Assembly: GCA_049999765.1 (NCBI GenBank)
Contig: JBNGIQ010009437.1
Coordinates: forward strand, 1 to 54,575
DNA length: 54,575 nt
DNA from: Phaeoceros laevis
Lineage: Eukaryota > Anthocerotophyta > Anthocerotopsida > Notothyladales
Direction of reading: 5' to 3'
Shown: piece after piece, positions 32,941 to 43,780 of the stretch
Layout: the number at the start of each line of letters is the position of its first letter
Position numbering within the stretch: the first letter of the stretch is position 1
The notes under the pieces: model-generated
What the model saw: the letters and a program-made list of their open reading frames with translations, nothing else
Told to the model about the DNA's origin: nothing
Database searches by the model: none
Made by a program: the position numbers and the translations under genes

Positions 32941-35316
32941 ATGACACTCGCATGGTCGGTTCAAGTTAGCGTGCTCCTTGCCTTCGCAGTGGCGGTATCG
33001 CTGCTTCTCCGGGCTCAACTTTGCGAGTGCAAAACAGACGAAGTCTACGATGTCATCATTATCGGAGCCGGCATCGCAGGTGGGAAGTGTGTTTTTACCT
33101 CGAACCTGATCTTGAGCTCTAGCTCTTGCAATTGCACGACTGACGTAAGGCGGTTCACGAGATGCAGGCATCACGGCGGGGAAAACGCTGTCGGAGAGGG
33201 GAGTGAAGAATTTCGTCATTTTGGAAGCCACGGAACGAATCGGAGGGCGCATGAAGAGCGAGAGGTTTGCAGGCGTGGTCATCGAAGATGGAGCGAATTG
33301 GGTGGAAGGAGTGAACGGGCCGGAGGTGAATCCTATCTGGAAGCTGGCGCAGGAAATCAACTTGCGCACATTCTACTCCGACTACGGGAATCTGAGCAGC
33401 AACATCTACGGAAACAGGTAATCAGATGCTGCGCTCGCGAGCATGAAGTTTGGAAGCCAGCCAATGGTTGAATCTGGGGATGCTCCTCACTTTGGAAGCT
33501 CGCGTGGGTGTGAACTCGTTGTTGGAGCAGCGGATACATACCGGCAGCACAGACCGAGGAGGCCTTCAATGCTTCAAAAAATAGCTTCGACTTCGCAGAG
33601 ACCTTGGGTGCATCGCTCACCCAGAGAAAAGCTGAGGATGTGTCTATTCTGTATGCGCAACGTGCCTTTGGAAGGTATGGATACTGAACTTGGAAGGGGA
33701 AGGCCGGTTCTGTTAGAAGGAGTTTTAATTTGTTGAAGGTCTGGATGTCCCCAGACTGGTACTGAGCATTAGCTGTGATATGGAGTTGCTGTCGCAGGGT
33801 CCCATCTACGCCGTTGGAGATGGCTTTGGACTACAACTCCTACGACTACGAATATGCAGGTTGGGAATTCATGTGGAAGGACAGTTCTACCAGTTGGGAT
33901 GATCCTATTCTATTCAAGCCCAGCTTGGTCTGTTGACACTTTGCAGAGCCTCCACGAACTACAAGCCTGCAGAACACTCAGCCGCTCCCTACTTTCACCA
34001 ACTACGGCTATGACATCTACTTTGTTGCCGACAAGAGAGGGTATGTGTCAATTGTGCACCACTTGGCAGACAGTTACTTGGACAAGGAAGACCGCCGCCT
34101 GCATCTGAACAAGGCAAGCCCATCGATTCCAGTGCTTTCTTTCCTGGATTCAACTCTCAACTGTAGTAATTAGGATTAGGTCTGAACACAGTCTGCACGG
34201 TTTGGCAGGTGGTGAACAAGATCGAGTACTCGGCAGATGGTGTCACAGTGTGGACCGAGAATGGCGACAAGTATGCTGCAAAATATGCAATTGTCACAGT
34301 CAGTTTGGGGGTGCTGCAAAGTGGATTGATCGACTTCGATCCACACTGGCCGGTGACTAAGAGCTAGCTGTAGATTCCTCCTCCCAGCAGCTAGCCATGG
34401 TTGCAGCCAAGTTATTGACGTCCAACTTCGGATTTCTGTTGTACAGGACTGGAAGCTGGAAGTATTGCGGCAATACGACATGGCAATTTACACCAAGATC
34501 TTCCTCAAGTTCCCCTACAAGTTTTGGCCCGACCAGGAATTCTTTCTGTATGCAGACAAGAGGAGAGGCTATTATCCAATCTGGCAGGTGATCAGCTGCA
34601 ATCTGCTGGATTTAGTTCACCAGTTACAGTATATAGGAGCCAGCAGGTTCCGTAAAAATTCATGAATTGACTCGGGCTCTGTTTCAACCATGGTGCACAC
34701 ATACATATCCAGACTTTGGACAACGAGTATCCCGGTTCCAATATCCTTATTGCTTTAGCCACGGATGATGAGTCCAGGCGAATAGAGCAGCAACCCGACA
34801 ACGAGACACTTGCAGAGCTTACAGATGTGCTCAAAACAATGTTCGGAGAGTCGACTCCTGAAGCCCAAGACATCTTTGTATCCAGGTGGTGGACAAATAG
34901 GTTTTTCAGGGGATCGTACTCGAATTGGCCAATTGGGTTTTCCAAAAAGGAGTTCACACTGCTTCAGGTTGCTCTTGAACACAACCTGGAATCTTTCAAC
35001 CTTGTTGATACCGACCTGATACTATACATATGCCGTTGGATGTTGAACCTGGTGCAGGCTCCACTCGGGAGAGTTCACTTTGGTGGAGAGCACTATGATG
35101 AGTCCTATAATGGGTATGTTCATGGTGCATATTTCTCCGGTAAGTGACTGCACTCAACTGCACTCTTGGCCATGGTATGCAACATTCAGTACCACAATGC
35201 CCTTCGTTGGCATGTTCTCTTAATCTGACCCCACCATCCGCTGTGCAGGTATGCAAGTTGGCAAAGGAGTAGCGAAGTGTCTGCGCACGGGCTCCTGCGA
35301 CAGCAAGGGAAGATAG
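32941..35316 (+). CDS. Polyamine oxidase (FAD-dependent, secreted)
   Basis: Ten exons (32941-33079, 33168-33417, 33531-33674, 33798-33859, 33947-34113, 34209-34352, 34447-34587, 34713-34967, 35058-35139, 35249-35316) give 483 residues with consistent phases. A signal peptide (LAWSVQVSVLLAFAVAVSLL) precedes the Rossmann FAD motif DVIIIGAGIAG. Further motifs are LEATERIGGRM, EDGANWVEGVNGPE, YFVADKRGYVSIVHHLA, RRIEQQPDN and GEHYDESYNGYVHGAY near the FAD-binding C-terminal region. Maize-type polyamine oxidases catabolise spermine and spermidine in the apoplast and release hydrogen peroxide. Intron 5 has a GC donor (AAG-GCAAGC). An in-frame Met 90 bases upstream is possible but would bury the signal peptide. 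Confidence 0.94.
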
Positions 35317-35554
35317 ACTACCATGACCAAACCATAATTAGGTTGAACACTCTTTTAATTCAATTCCTGTGACGGCAATCAAGTGTCAGTGGTACTTTAG
35401 TCAATGGAATGTTTCTTCCCACATGATTCCGATCTCGCACTGACAATGCTCTATTGATAAATAGAATGTGACTTGACATCGTGATCCACAGTTGCAAAAA
35501 CAGAATCTCATTGATCTTCGAAGCTAGAGTGTCCCCCAACAACCCATCTATAGA

Positions 35555-37808
35555 CTACTCAAATGCTGGAAGGAGCTCCTCTTTCAGAAAACAATGAAAC
35601 AGTGTGAGAGCTCTTTCTGGCTGTGTCATAGGCACCATGTGGCCAGCGTCGTGCACTGTGGCGAAGGTTAGTCCCTTGTACTTTTCTGTCCATCCTCCTA
35701 CCTGCGATGAAAATGAAACAACAGAACTGGCTCACAGTGGGACCGCCCGCTGAAGGGCAGGTACAAGCTCTGAGCCAGAAACATGCCAGCATGCTTTTCT
35801 TTACCTGGTTGGACTGATTCCAAGCGTACCATGGAATCTCGACTGGTAGATCTAGAGCTTTCAACCATGACCGAGTGGACAGAGTTGGAATGACTCCATC
35901 AACGTCACCACTGCAAACACTCCTCACATGTGATGAGAAACCTCAATTTTTTTCTCTTTGACAAATCGCACGATTTTGGTCATGGTATGTGGTGTCACCT
36001 GTACACCCAGATCTTGAGTCCTTTCTGCAGCAGTTGGCGGTAAAGAGGAAGAATCGAGGTTGTGACATCCTTCTTGCTGTACCCCGCGTCCACTGTGGCA
36101 CTGGGAGCAAGTCAGGTAACACGTTATTTCCTACTCAAGCAACCACCACCACCACTTCAGTAGCGGCACAGCATTTTACATGGTGGACACAACTGCTTGA
36201 TGAGTACCTGCATCCTCTCCAAGGAAGATTTGTACTGTTGTTGGCGTGGAATGCTGTGATAACCTGAGGGAGATTCAGGTAAGGAGTGACAACATCGTTG
36301 CATGGGTCTTCAGTGTTTACGTTGCTCTGTGCCAAAAACTGGTGGAGCACGTGAGCATGAGGTCAGCAAGAACTCGTCAAGATGGACTGCACCTGCAAGA
36401 TTTTAATAACGATGATCTTTCCTCAATCCGGCCGTACACTGATGAAGGGCGACTTTGGTGCAGATATTCCACGGGATGCGTTGGAGCTGGATCTGGGGCA
36501 GTATTTACCATAGATGTTGTAGATGTCAACATATGCTGTCTGCACATAGAATGCTTGGACAGAAGCTTCTTTGCACCTCTCGTTGGAGGCAAGTGAGTAG
36601 TTGAGGGCCAGCTCGTGGGCGAAGTTACAGTTCTCAATCAAAAAGCGGTAAGTCTGGTATGAGATCAAAGCATTACTGTGGTGGAACTCAACAGCCCCTT
36701 TGTTGTCATTATAAGGGTCCGTCCACGCATTTCCAACCTTGCATGCACATCCAGAACGTTTCTTAGAAGTGGCCATCAACCCCTAAGTTTCTTCTTCGCC
36801 GTCGAATTTCAGTTGGCAATCACTTCCGCAATTTGCATACCATGAAGCCCTTGAGGTTGATGTGAAATCCACCCTTCTCATTGTATTGTACCACTTTCTG
36901 TGCCAGTTGCGGTACATAGTGCCCTGCACGCAGATGTTTCAACGACCGGTCTCAGTGCCACCTACATCACCACATGTCTCATTTCATTTCCATCAACACC
37001 AACAATTTGGGCGTCCACCCCACCGGCATAGCTCTCGCCAACGAGGTAGATGTCATTGTCAGCATACTCCCCAAACTTGTTGAACCAGCCCACCAGAAAA
37101 GCATGAGCGGCCTCCGCTGTGCACAAGCGTCCGATGCAGCAGCAATCTCAGTCTGTCCACAGTAGCTTAAATCTTCATATTGCTCTCATTCGTCACCTGC
37201 AATATGTGACAGCCTCAAGCATACCTGTTTTGTCATCGGTGAAGGACTGGTAATCTGTCTTGTTCGCAGAGTAGGAGTATCCCACACTTACGGGAGATTC
37301 CAGGAAGACGATGTTAGCTTCTGCAACGCAACTGGATTCAGCCAAACTCTTGAGCACATCGCGATGCATCTGCTAGCAAAATTGCAAGGAGTTGCACCTC
37401 TGTTCCATGCGAACTGATTGAGAACCAAGCCGTTTCCAGTGGAATTCACATAAAAAGGACCGAGCTCCTTCAAAGCACCATTGCCCAGCGAGGAGCACCC
37501 TGGCCCTGTGCGCAGACTTGTGAGGCCGAAATTCGTCAACTGGCAGAGTCACAGCATGGATTCTTACCTCCGTTGAACCAGAATGCAACGGGTTGCTTGG
37601 CTGGATCCCCATTCTGTGCTGCGACAAACCAGTAGAAGAAACTCTTCCCATCTTCAAGTGTGATAAATCCCGCGTACTGCTTGAATCCCACCGGAGGCTG
37701 CCCAGGAAGGCCGGTGACCAGGTGGGCAGGATCGTCGGCTCCTGCTAATTGGGCGATTATTACTAGCAAAGCTGCTGTTAAAGTGAGGAGTGTGATCCCG
37801 TTTCCCAT
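35555..37808 (-). CDS. Serine carboxypeptidase-like gene C
   Basis: The third SCPL gene, ten exons on the minus strand. The signal peptide ([20 protein letters not shown]) is followed by [66 protein letters not shown] with [23 protein letters not shown] and [15 protein letters not shown]. The C-terminus is EELLPAFE. Ser, Asp and His of the triad are all present. The segment before DPCND differs from A and B ([10 protein letters not shown] instead of [10 protein letters not shown]). Convergent with the polyamine oxidase, 239 bp between stops. An in-frame Met 51 bases upstream exists, but the chosen start gives a clean signal peptide. Confidence 0.92.
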
Positions 37809-37984
37809 TCCATGTAAAAAATGTGTATTCTTCACAGAGGTGCCCGGTTGCCTTGACATGATACTAGCCTAGCTACCTGCCAGGCGGCCACAATATCTGG
37901 CTGCTCGCTGGTCCTAGATGACCTTGCAAATGACTGGTGAACTTCTAAAGCGCTCCCTACTACGAATCAGTCCTGTTGAAAAAC

Positions 37985-38430
37985 TTCCTTCTGTGAAGAA
38001 AGGGGACATGTGTTGCAGTGCAAGTCCCCTGAACATGACATGTGATGATAACTGCCAGTTACTAAGCCAACAAATTTCCTTCAGTGAAGAAAGGGAACAT
38101 GTGTTGCAGTGCAGGTCCCCTGAACACGACATGTGATGATAACTGCCAGTTAACAAGCCAACAAAAATTTCCTTGGGTGAAGAAAGGGAACATGTGTTGC
38201 AGTGCAGGTCCCCTGAACAGGACATGTCTGTGATGATAACTGCCAGTTAATAAGCCAACAAAAATTTCCTTCGGTGAAGAAAGGGAACGTGTGTTGCAGT
38301 GCAAGTCCCCTGAACATGGCATGCGATGATACTGCCTAAGCCAACAAAAATTTCCTTGGGTGAAAAAGGGAACATGTGGTGCAGCGCAGGTGCCCTGAAA
38401 ATGACATAACTGCCAGTTAATAACCCAACT
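37985..38430. repeat. Tandem repeat, about 92-bp unit, five copies
   Basis: The phrase ttccttnngtgaagaaaggg starts at 37985, 38076, 38169, 38266 and 38352, giving periods of 91, 93, 97 and 86 bp. Each unit also carries gcaggtcccctgaac and gataactgccagtta. It lies between the SCPL-C promoter and the intact PPR gene. The open frames it produces are repeat artefacts. Confidence 0.92.
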
Positions 38431-38526
38431 ATTAGGGCGACCGGAAATGCTGTCGTGAGGCCCGGGAAACTACCATGCCTCCAGGTGCTCTTCCATGGCA
38501 GGAAAATGCCGAAGGGCAGCCCGCAT

Positions 38527-38558
38527 AGGCAGCTGAGGGCCATCTCTCTCAGCTGCCT
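38527..38558. repeat. 11-bp stem hairpin upstream of the PPR gene
   Basis: AGGCAGCTGAG and CTCAGCTGCCT are separated by 10 bases, about 140 bp before the PPR start. It may lie in the 5' UTR; its role is unknown. Confidence 0.6.
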
Positions 38559-38694
38559 GACACAAGGGACGTGCTTGCGATTATTTGGACGGGGACTGAC
38601 CGGCAAGCGGTGGCTTGTGGAACAGAGGAATATGCGCAGGAGGGCACTGGGTCACCTCCTCTGAGCCAATGCAATCCTCAGGTTTTTCTTCACA

Positions 38695-41007
38695 ATGATG
38701 CTCGGCACTCCCAGCCGCTGCAGCGTTGCACCTAGCTCGGTTCCTCCCTGCCCGCCACCCACCACCAGGCATTACGGCTGCTTGTTGCCCACCAGCTCCG
38801 TCTCCTCCAGCAACCTGTCGTCCAGTCACGTCTTCATCCCGCGCCCAGCCGATGGAGGCTTTTGCAAGCTGAGCGAGGCGGGAGAGGTCAGGGATGGAGA
38901 CCTAAGCTGGCTATGTGAGGAGGGAGAGGTCAGGGAGGCTGTTGAAGCTTTGGATCTCTTGGTGCAGCGGGGATGTGAAATCAGATATCCTCTCTTCTAC
39001 CGTGTGCTGAAGAAATGTATGTCAGACAAGGATTTGGTTCTTGGTAGCCGTGTTCATGGCCTCGTCCAAAGAAGTGGGCTTGAGTCCAACACATTCTTGG
39101 CCAACCACCTGATTGTTATGTATGCATCTCATGGGAGGTTGGAGGAAGCAACACAGGTTTTCGCCAATGTGGCCGCAGCGGACCGCTATATGTGGGCTTC
39201 CATCATTTTAGCTCATGCCCGACTTGGAAAGGCCGCGGAGGCCATCAGGTTCTACAAACAGATGCGAGAGTCGACTGTGAAGGCAGACAACCACATATAT
39301 GTTGCAGTCTTGAAGGCATGTGCAACTGCAGCGGATCTCACTTCTGGCAGGGAGGTTCATGCTGATATTGAGGCAAATTTGGTTGAGATCAATCTCTTTG
39401 TTGGGAACTGCCTATTGGACATGTATGCAAAATGTGGGAGCATGGAGGATGCTCGTAGGATGTTTGACCAGTTGAATAGGAGAGATGTTATGACATGGAC
39501 TGCCATGATTGCAGGATATGCTCAGCATGGGCAGCCCTCTGTGTCCATACAACTGTACTGGAAAATGAGAGGCTCCACAGTGAATCCAGACAACCATGTA
39601 TATGCGGCAGTCCTTGGGGCATGTGCTACTGCAGCAGACTTGGACTCTGGCAAGGAGGTGCACGCTGATATCCTGAACAACCAGGGTGAGCTCAATCTGT
39701 ATGTCGGTAACGGCCTGGTGGACATGTACTCCAAATGTGGGAGCCTGGAGCATGCCCGCAGAGTGTTTGACTCGTTGCCTCACAAAGATGTGGTGACATG
39801 GAATACCATGATTTCAGGGTATGCTCAGCATGGGGTCGGGCAAGAAGCACTAAAACTCTATGCAAGCATGCAACAGGCTGGTGGCGCTCCGGCCAGTTAC
39901 ATCACGTTTGTGTGCCTTCTGCAGGCTTGTGCCAGTGTGGGAGCTTTGCAGCAGGGAAAGCAGCTCCATGCCCAGATTAAGGAGCGAAAGCTGGAAACTC
40001 ATGGGTTTGTTGGGAACTGCCTGCTGGACATGTACGCCAAATGTGGAAGCCTAGAGGATGCTCGTCGAATATTTGACAGTTTGCCAAGTAAAGATGTGGT
40101 TACCTGGAATGCCATGATAAATGGCTACGGCCAATGTCATGAAGCTCACAAGGCAATTCAGTGCTTCCAAGAGATGCAGCGGCATGGGGTTGAACCTAAT
40201 TACACTACTTTCATTGCTCTTCTAGTGGCATGTAGCCACGAGGGCTTGGTTGATGAGGGCCAGACATACTTCACAATGATGGTCCAGGACTATGCCATCA
40301 CGCCAAGTATTACCCACTACAACTGCATTGTTGACCTCTTAGGTCGGTCAGGCCGGCTAGACGAAGCAGAAAATGCGCTGCAAAGCATGCCAGTGGAGAA
40401 GGATGTTTCAGGATGGATGTCCTTGCTGACTGCCTGCAAGAGCCATGGTGACTTGGAGCGCGCAAAGCGATGCTTCGACAACATCATCAAGCTGGAACCT
40501 GAATTTTCTGGGGCATATGTGCTTTTGGGCAATATGTTTGCAACAGCCGGCATGTGGGAGGATGTACAGGAGATAGAAAGGTTGAGAAAGTATGCAGGTG
40601 CCAAGAAAAAGGCGGCACAAGCGTGCATCGAGATCAGAGAAAAGGTTCATGTGTTTGGAGTGGGAGAGGAGAGGGCAGAGGTCTCACCAAGGTCAAGGCG
40701 CATGACCTCGATGGTCAAGGAAGGAGGCCATGTGCCACATACAGAGCTGGTCCTCAAAGCTGCGCCTGCCAGTGTCAAGGAAGATGCACTGTGTGGGCAT
40801 GCGGAGAAACTGGCATTGGCATATGGTCTGCTCAACACTCCAGATGGCACAACTTTGCTCGTCACCAAAAACCTTCGTATGTGCAATGACTGTCACAGTG
40901 CTACCAAGATCCTGTCCAGGGTTGAACAGCGAGAGATCGTTCTCAGAGATGCGCACCGTGTGCACCGGTTTGTGAACGGTTCCTGCTCATGTCGGGATAG
41001 GCACTGA
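38695..41007 (+). CDS. PPR-DYW RNA-editing factor, DRH-type terminus
   Basis: An intronless 770-residue PLS-class pentatricopeptide repeat protein. The first 60 or so residues are Ser/Pro-rich and may target an organelle. About 14 PPR motifs follow (e.g. NCLLDMYAKCGSMEDARRMF, TAMIAGYAQHGQPSVSIQLY, ACASVGALQQGKQLHAQI), then E1/E2 (ACKSHGDLERAKRCFDNI) and a DYW deaminase domain. The domain keeps HAE (zinc His, catalytic Glu), CNDCH and CSC, but ends DRH instead of DYW. The PG box (KKAAQACIEI) lacks the usual PG and Trp. The KP-type DYW variants ending GRP or DRH are associated with U-to-C editing in hornworts, lycophytes and ferns, so this is probably a chloroplast or mitochondrial U-to-C editing factor. 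That activity is inferred; ordinary C-to-U editing is the alternative. Confidence 0.93.
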   Translation: MMLGTPSRCSVAPSSVPPCPPPTTRHYGCLLPTSSVSSSNLSSSHVFIPRPADGGFCKLSEAGEVRDGDLSWLCEEGEVREAVEALDLLVQRGCEIRYPLFYRVLKKCMSDKDLVLGSRVHGLVQRSGLESNTFLANHLIVMYASHGRLEEATQVFANVAAADRYMWASIILAHARLGKAAEAIRFYKQMRESTVKADNHIYVAVLKACATAADLTSGREVHADIEANLVEINLFVGNCLLDMYAKCGSMEDARRMFDQLNRRDVMTWTAMIAGYAQHGQPSVSIQLYWKMRGSTVNPDNHVYAAVLGACATAADLDSGKEVHADILNNQGELNLYVGNGLVDMYSKCGSLEHARRVFDSLPHKDVVTWNTMISGYAQHGVGQEALKLYASMQQAGGAPASYITFVCLLQACASVGALQQGKQLHAQIKERKLETHGFVGNCLLDMYAKCGSLEDARRIFDSLPSKDVVTWNAMINGYGQCHEAHKAIQCFQEMQRHGVEPNYTTFIALLVACSHEGLVDEGQTYFTMMVQDYAITPSITHYNCIVDLLGRSGRLDEAENALQSMPVEKDVSGWMSLLTACKSHGDLERAKRCFDNIIKLEPEFSGAYVLLGNMFATAGMWEDVQEIERLRKYAGAKKKAAQACIEIREKVHVFGVGEERAEVSPRSRRMTSMVKEGGHVPHTELVLKAAPASVKEDALCGHAEKLALAYGLLNTPDGTTLLVTKNLRMCNDCHSATKILSRVEQREIVLRDAHRVHRFVNGSCSCRDRH

Positions 41008-43029
41008 TGGATGTGGGATTCAGACCCTGATCCAACAGTAAACTCGAGGTCTACAGTCCGGGGAATCCAAGACACCAGAGAAAAGTGTTGGGTGCCGTTG
41101 ACACCATATTCTAGAGCGTTAAATCCCACGATCGAAAGTGGGCTGTCGCGTCTGGGACCATGTATCGGTCATATCTTCCACACGACTTTATAATATACAT
41201 TCAAGCATCTATTAGTAATTGTCAAATATATGGCCGAAAAGCTGCTGTCCGCTTGTGATGGTCATCATTCAAGAAAATCTGAAGGAAGATACTAAATGGA
41301 GGAAAGGCATGCACCTGATGATGGCGGAGAACCATGCACGTGTTCCTCGTCAGCTAGCAGCTTTGTCATGTAGCTTTTGGCTGTCCAGGTGAAGGGAAGA
41401 CGATGGAACACGGGTCTGAAATGCGCTGAGCACGGAAAGGGCTCTATATCTTACCTTGCAAGCACTTCAAACACTGCTGGAGGCAATGATGAGATCTGCA
41501 TTTCCATGTGCAAGTCAGCAAGTGGCAAGCCGGACAAATTGAATATTTTAACACTAAAGTATGCATACTGGTGCATGCAGGCATCAAACACTTCTGTGCC
41601 ACTGGCAGGCATCCTTGCGTCGCAATTCCAGGGTAAAAATATTATCCAGCGTGTATCGCTAAGACCTGATTCCATCATCTTCGAGGGATTGCTAAACTCA
41701 GAGTGCAAGCGCGAATCCAATTTGAGGTCGAGCTAATTCGTCCGAGACAATGGACCTAGACTTAATCTGTATGTCTAGTTGAGAAGGTTGTGCTAAGGCC
41801 CTTTTCGCACTAAACACAAATATTTTCGAGGAAGTTTGCACAAAGTTGAGGGCAAATTTGTGATGCGTTTTGAGGGAAATCATGACTACGTGGCGTGAAT
41901 ACGAGGTTACCATTTTCATACTAGAAATACCTAACAGTTCCATAATGAGTTAGGGGTTGAGCAAGAGCAGAGTGAAAACGGTTGCCAAAGGGACTTAGCG
42001 TTACGGTAGAGCACGGGTGCCAAGTTGAGCACCATGGACCCAAACATTTGCAAGCTTCTTCCAGTGGTGGCTTTCAATGCAGCTATGCTTGTCATGTTGG
42101 AAGCTATGGAATCTCATAGGGAAGCAAGCCACATTTGGCGGCAAAGTGCATCACCTAGGGAGGTCGACGTCCTCGTCCTCGTCCTCGATTGCAAATGGCC
42201 ATGCATTTGTGAGAAGACGTGAAAAGATCTCAGCGATTTGTGCCCACCTCTAGAGGAAGGGTCTGATTTGTGAGAGCTTTTTGGCAGACGTGGAAGGCCA
42301 CATAGGCACCCTATGCCACACAGGCACAATCGCAAATTGGTAGTGTGAATCCCATTTTAACGCAATTTCGCAACTTGGCCTATGTTGACATGCTGATAGG
42401 TATAAGTACTGGGAGCAACCGGCTCACAGTGTAAGACACCGGTTGGACCTAGCCAACCGCTGGAAGTAAATTATTTAACCGGTTGCTAAAGGGCCAGTAA
42501 TCCTATCCCTACATATAACCGTTTGGTAATGGTTAGAAACTGGGAAGGTTACAACTTGCTGGTAAGGTCCGTAGGTAGGTAGGTCCCTCCCGAGCACTGG
42601 CCGCGTTCCAGATGCTACACACACAGGTCTCGCCACGTGAAACGTTGCGTGATGTGTCCGTACGGTCAATCGACGCTGCCAAACGACAACGCTGGTCTGC
42701 CCACTTGCGGTGGGTAGCACTATGCGAATTCCAGACGATCTTGGCAACCTGACGACGTACTGCCTGGATGGCTTCATGATGGAAAGAGCCACTTGTGGTT
42801 GCGGACGTGGTGTGCGGCATGATCGCGCGGCAGACGATGAACTGCCGCTTGTGGCGCCGGAGGACTCGGCAGGGCCTCTCATTCTGCTCGGACCGGCCGT
42901 GCGCACGGTCGAGAGAGATGCCACACACCCGGTTACGCAGCGCCGAGCTCGAGCACGGTTGCGGACGCTCATTCGTCACGCGGGGAGGCGTCCGGCGTCT
43001 GAGGTTGCTGCATCTCAGATTGCTGTCTC
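41008..43029. other. Intergenic; nothing recognised
   Basis: Several short open frames without recognisable domains. Includes a cctcgtcctcgtcctcg run near 42170-42187 and an accggttg-rich stretch near 42415-42490. GC rises toward 42600-43030, the probable promoter region of the next gene. Confidence 0.4.
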
Positions 43030-43666
43030 ATGAGACGATCGTCGGCTCCTGCGGTGGAGCGGAGCTGTGGCAATCCTGGAGCAGCGAAGAAGAAGGAGGT
43101 GTATCGGACGATGGCGGTGAGCTTGGAGGACGAGGTGCGCTCTGCGGAGGAGCGGTTTGAGCTGGAAATTCTGGAGAGGAAGAGGAGGCTGGATAGGGCT
43201 TTCCGGAATTTGGAGGCTCTCATGGAGCGGACCGAGAGGAGGATGACTGCAGCGCTTCTTGCCATCAGGTAAGCTTCAAAGATCTGTTCGCAAGCTTAGT
43301 CCTCGCTGGGAGTGAGCTCACTGAATGAACGCATTTGGCATTGGCAGTGAGATTAGGCGAGCGAGGCAGCTTGCGAGGCATTTGGAGGCCGAGTCGGAGG
43401 AAGATTCGGAGTCGGATAGAATGGACTACCCGCCCCCGTTGAGGTTGTCAGCAGCAGCGTTGCCGCTACCAAGCTCCACAGGGTCCACAGGGGGCAGCCG
43501 GAACCAGCGGAGTACTTCTCTTGAGAATTTTCATCGTCTGCTGTCAGAACGAGGAATTCAGCTTGGAGCTGATTTTAGTTACAGGGATGCAAACTGTGGG
43601 AGGAAATCTCGGACATCCTCGTCCACATCCTCACGGATGAATCCTGGGCAGAGGCTCAAGTACTAA
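43030..43666 (+). CDS. Coiled-coil protein of unknown function
   Basis: Two exons (43030-43268 and 43348-43666) joined by a clean GT-AG intron give 185 residues. I do not recognise the family. Residues about 27-95 are highly charged and heptad-like (LEDEVRSAEERFELEILERK, LDRAFRNLEALMERTERR, SEIRRARQLARHLEAESEE), predicting a coiled coil across the exon junction. The second half is Ser/Pro/Arg-rich and probably disordered, ending GQRLKY. A second Met before AVSLEDE, at 43111, is an alternative start. It is convergent with the aldo-keto reductase, 114 bp between stops. Frame conservation over the intron and coding-like composition support a real gene. Confidence 0.65.
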
Positions 43667-43780
43667 ATTGTGCAGCCTAAGGGGAGAAGTGAGCCACCGG
43701 TGTAAGAGTTATTACGGGGGCAACTTCATGCTGTGCGGTACCAATTTTTACCATCTTTGAGTCCTTCTACAGCAGTCCAC

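Noticed and set aside
37918-38430. Possible CRISPR-like array from the regular repeats
   Set aside because: The units are contiguous, without unique spacers, in a plant nuclear context.
37914-38606. Repeated minus-strand peptides (SGDLHCNTCSLSS) that resemble a repeat protein
   Set aside because: They come from the 92-bp tandem repeat. The frame breaks between units and no gene structure is present.
42475-42979. Minus-strand frames at 42.5-43.0 kb
   Set aside because: Arg/Ser-rich, no domain, and lying in the probable promoter of the coiled-coil gene.
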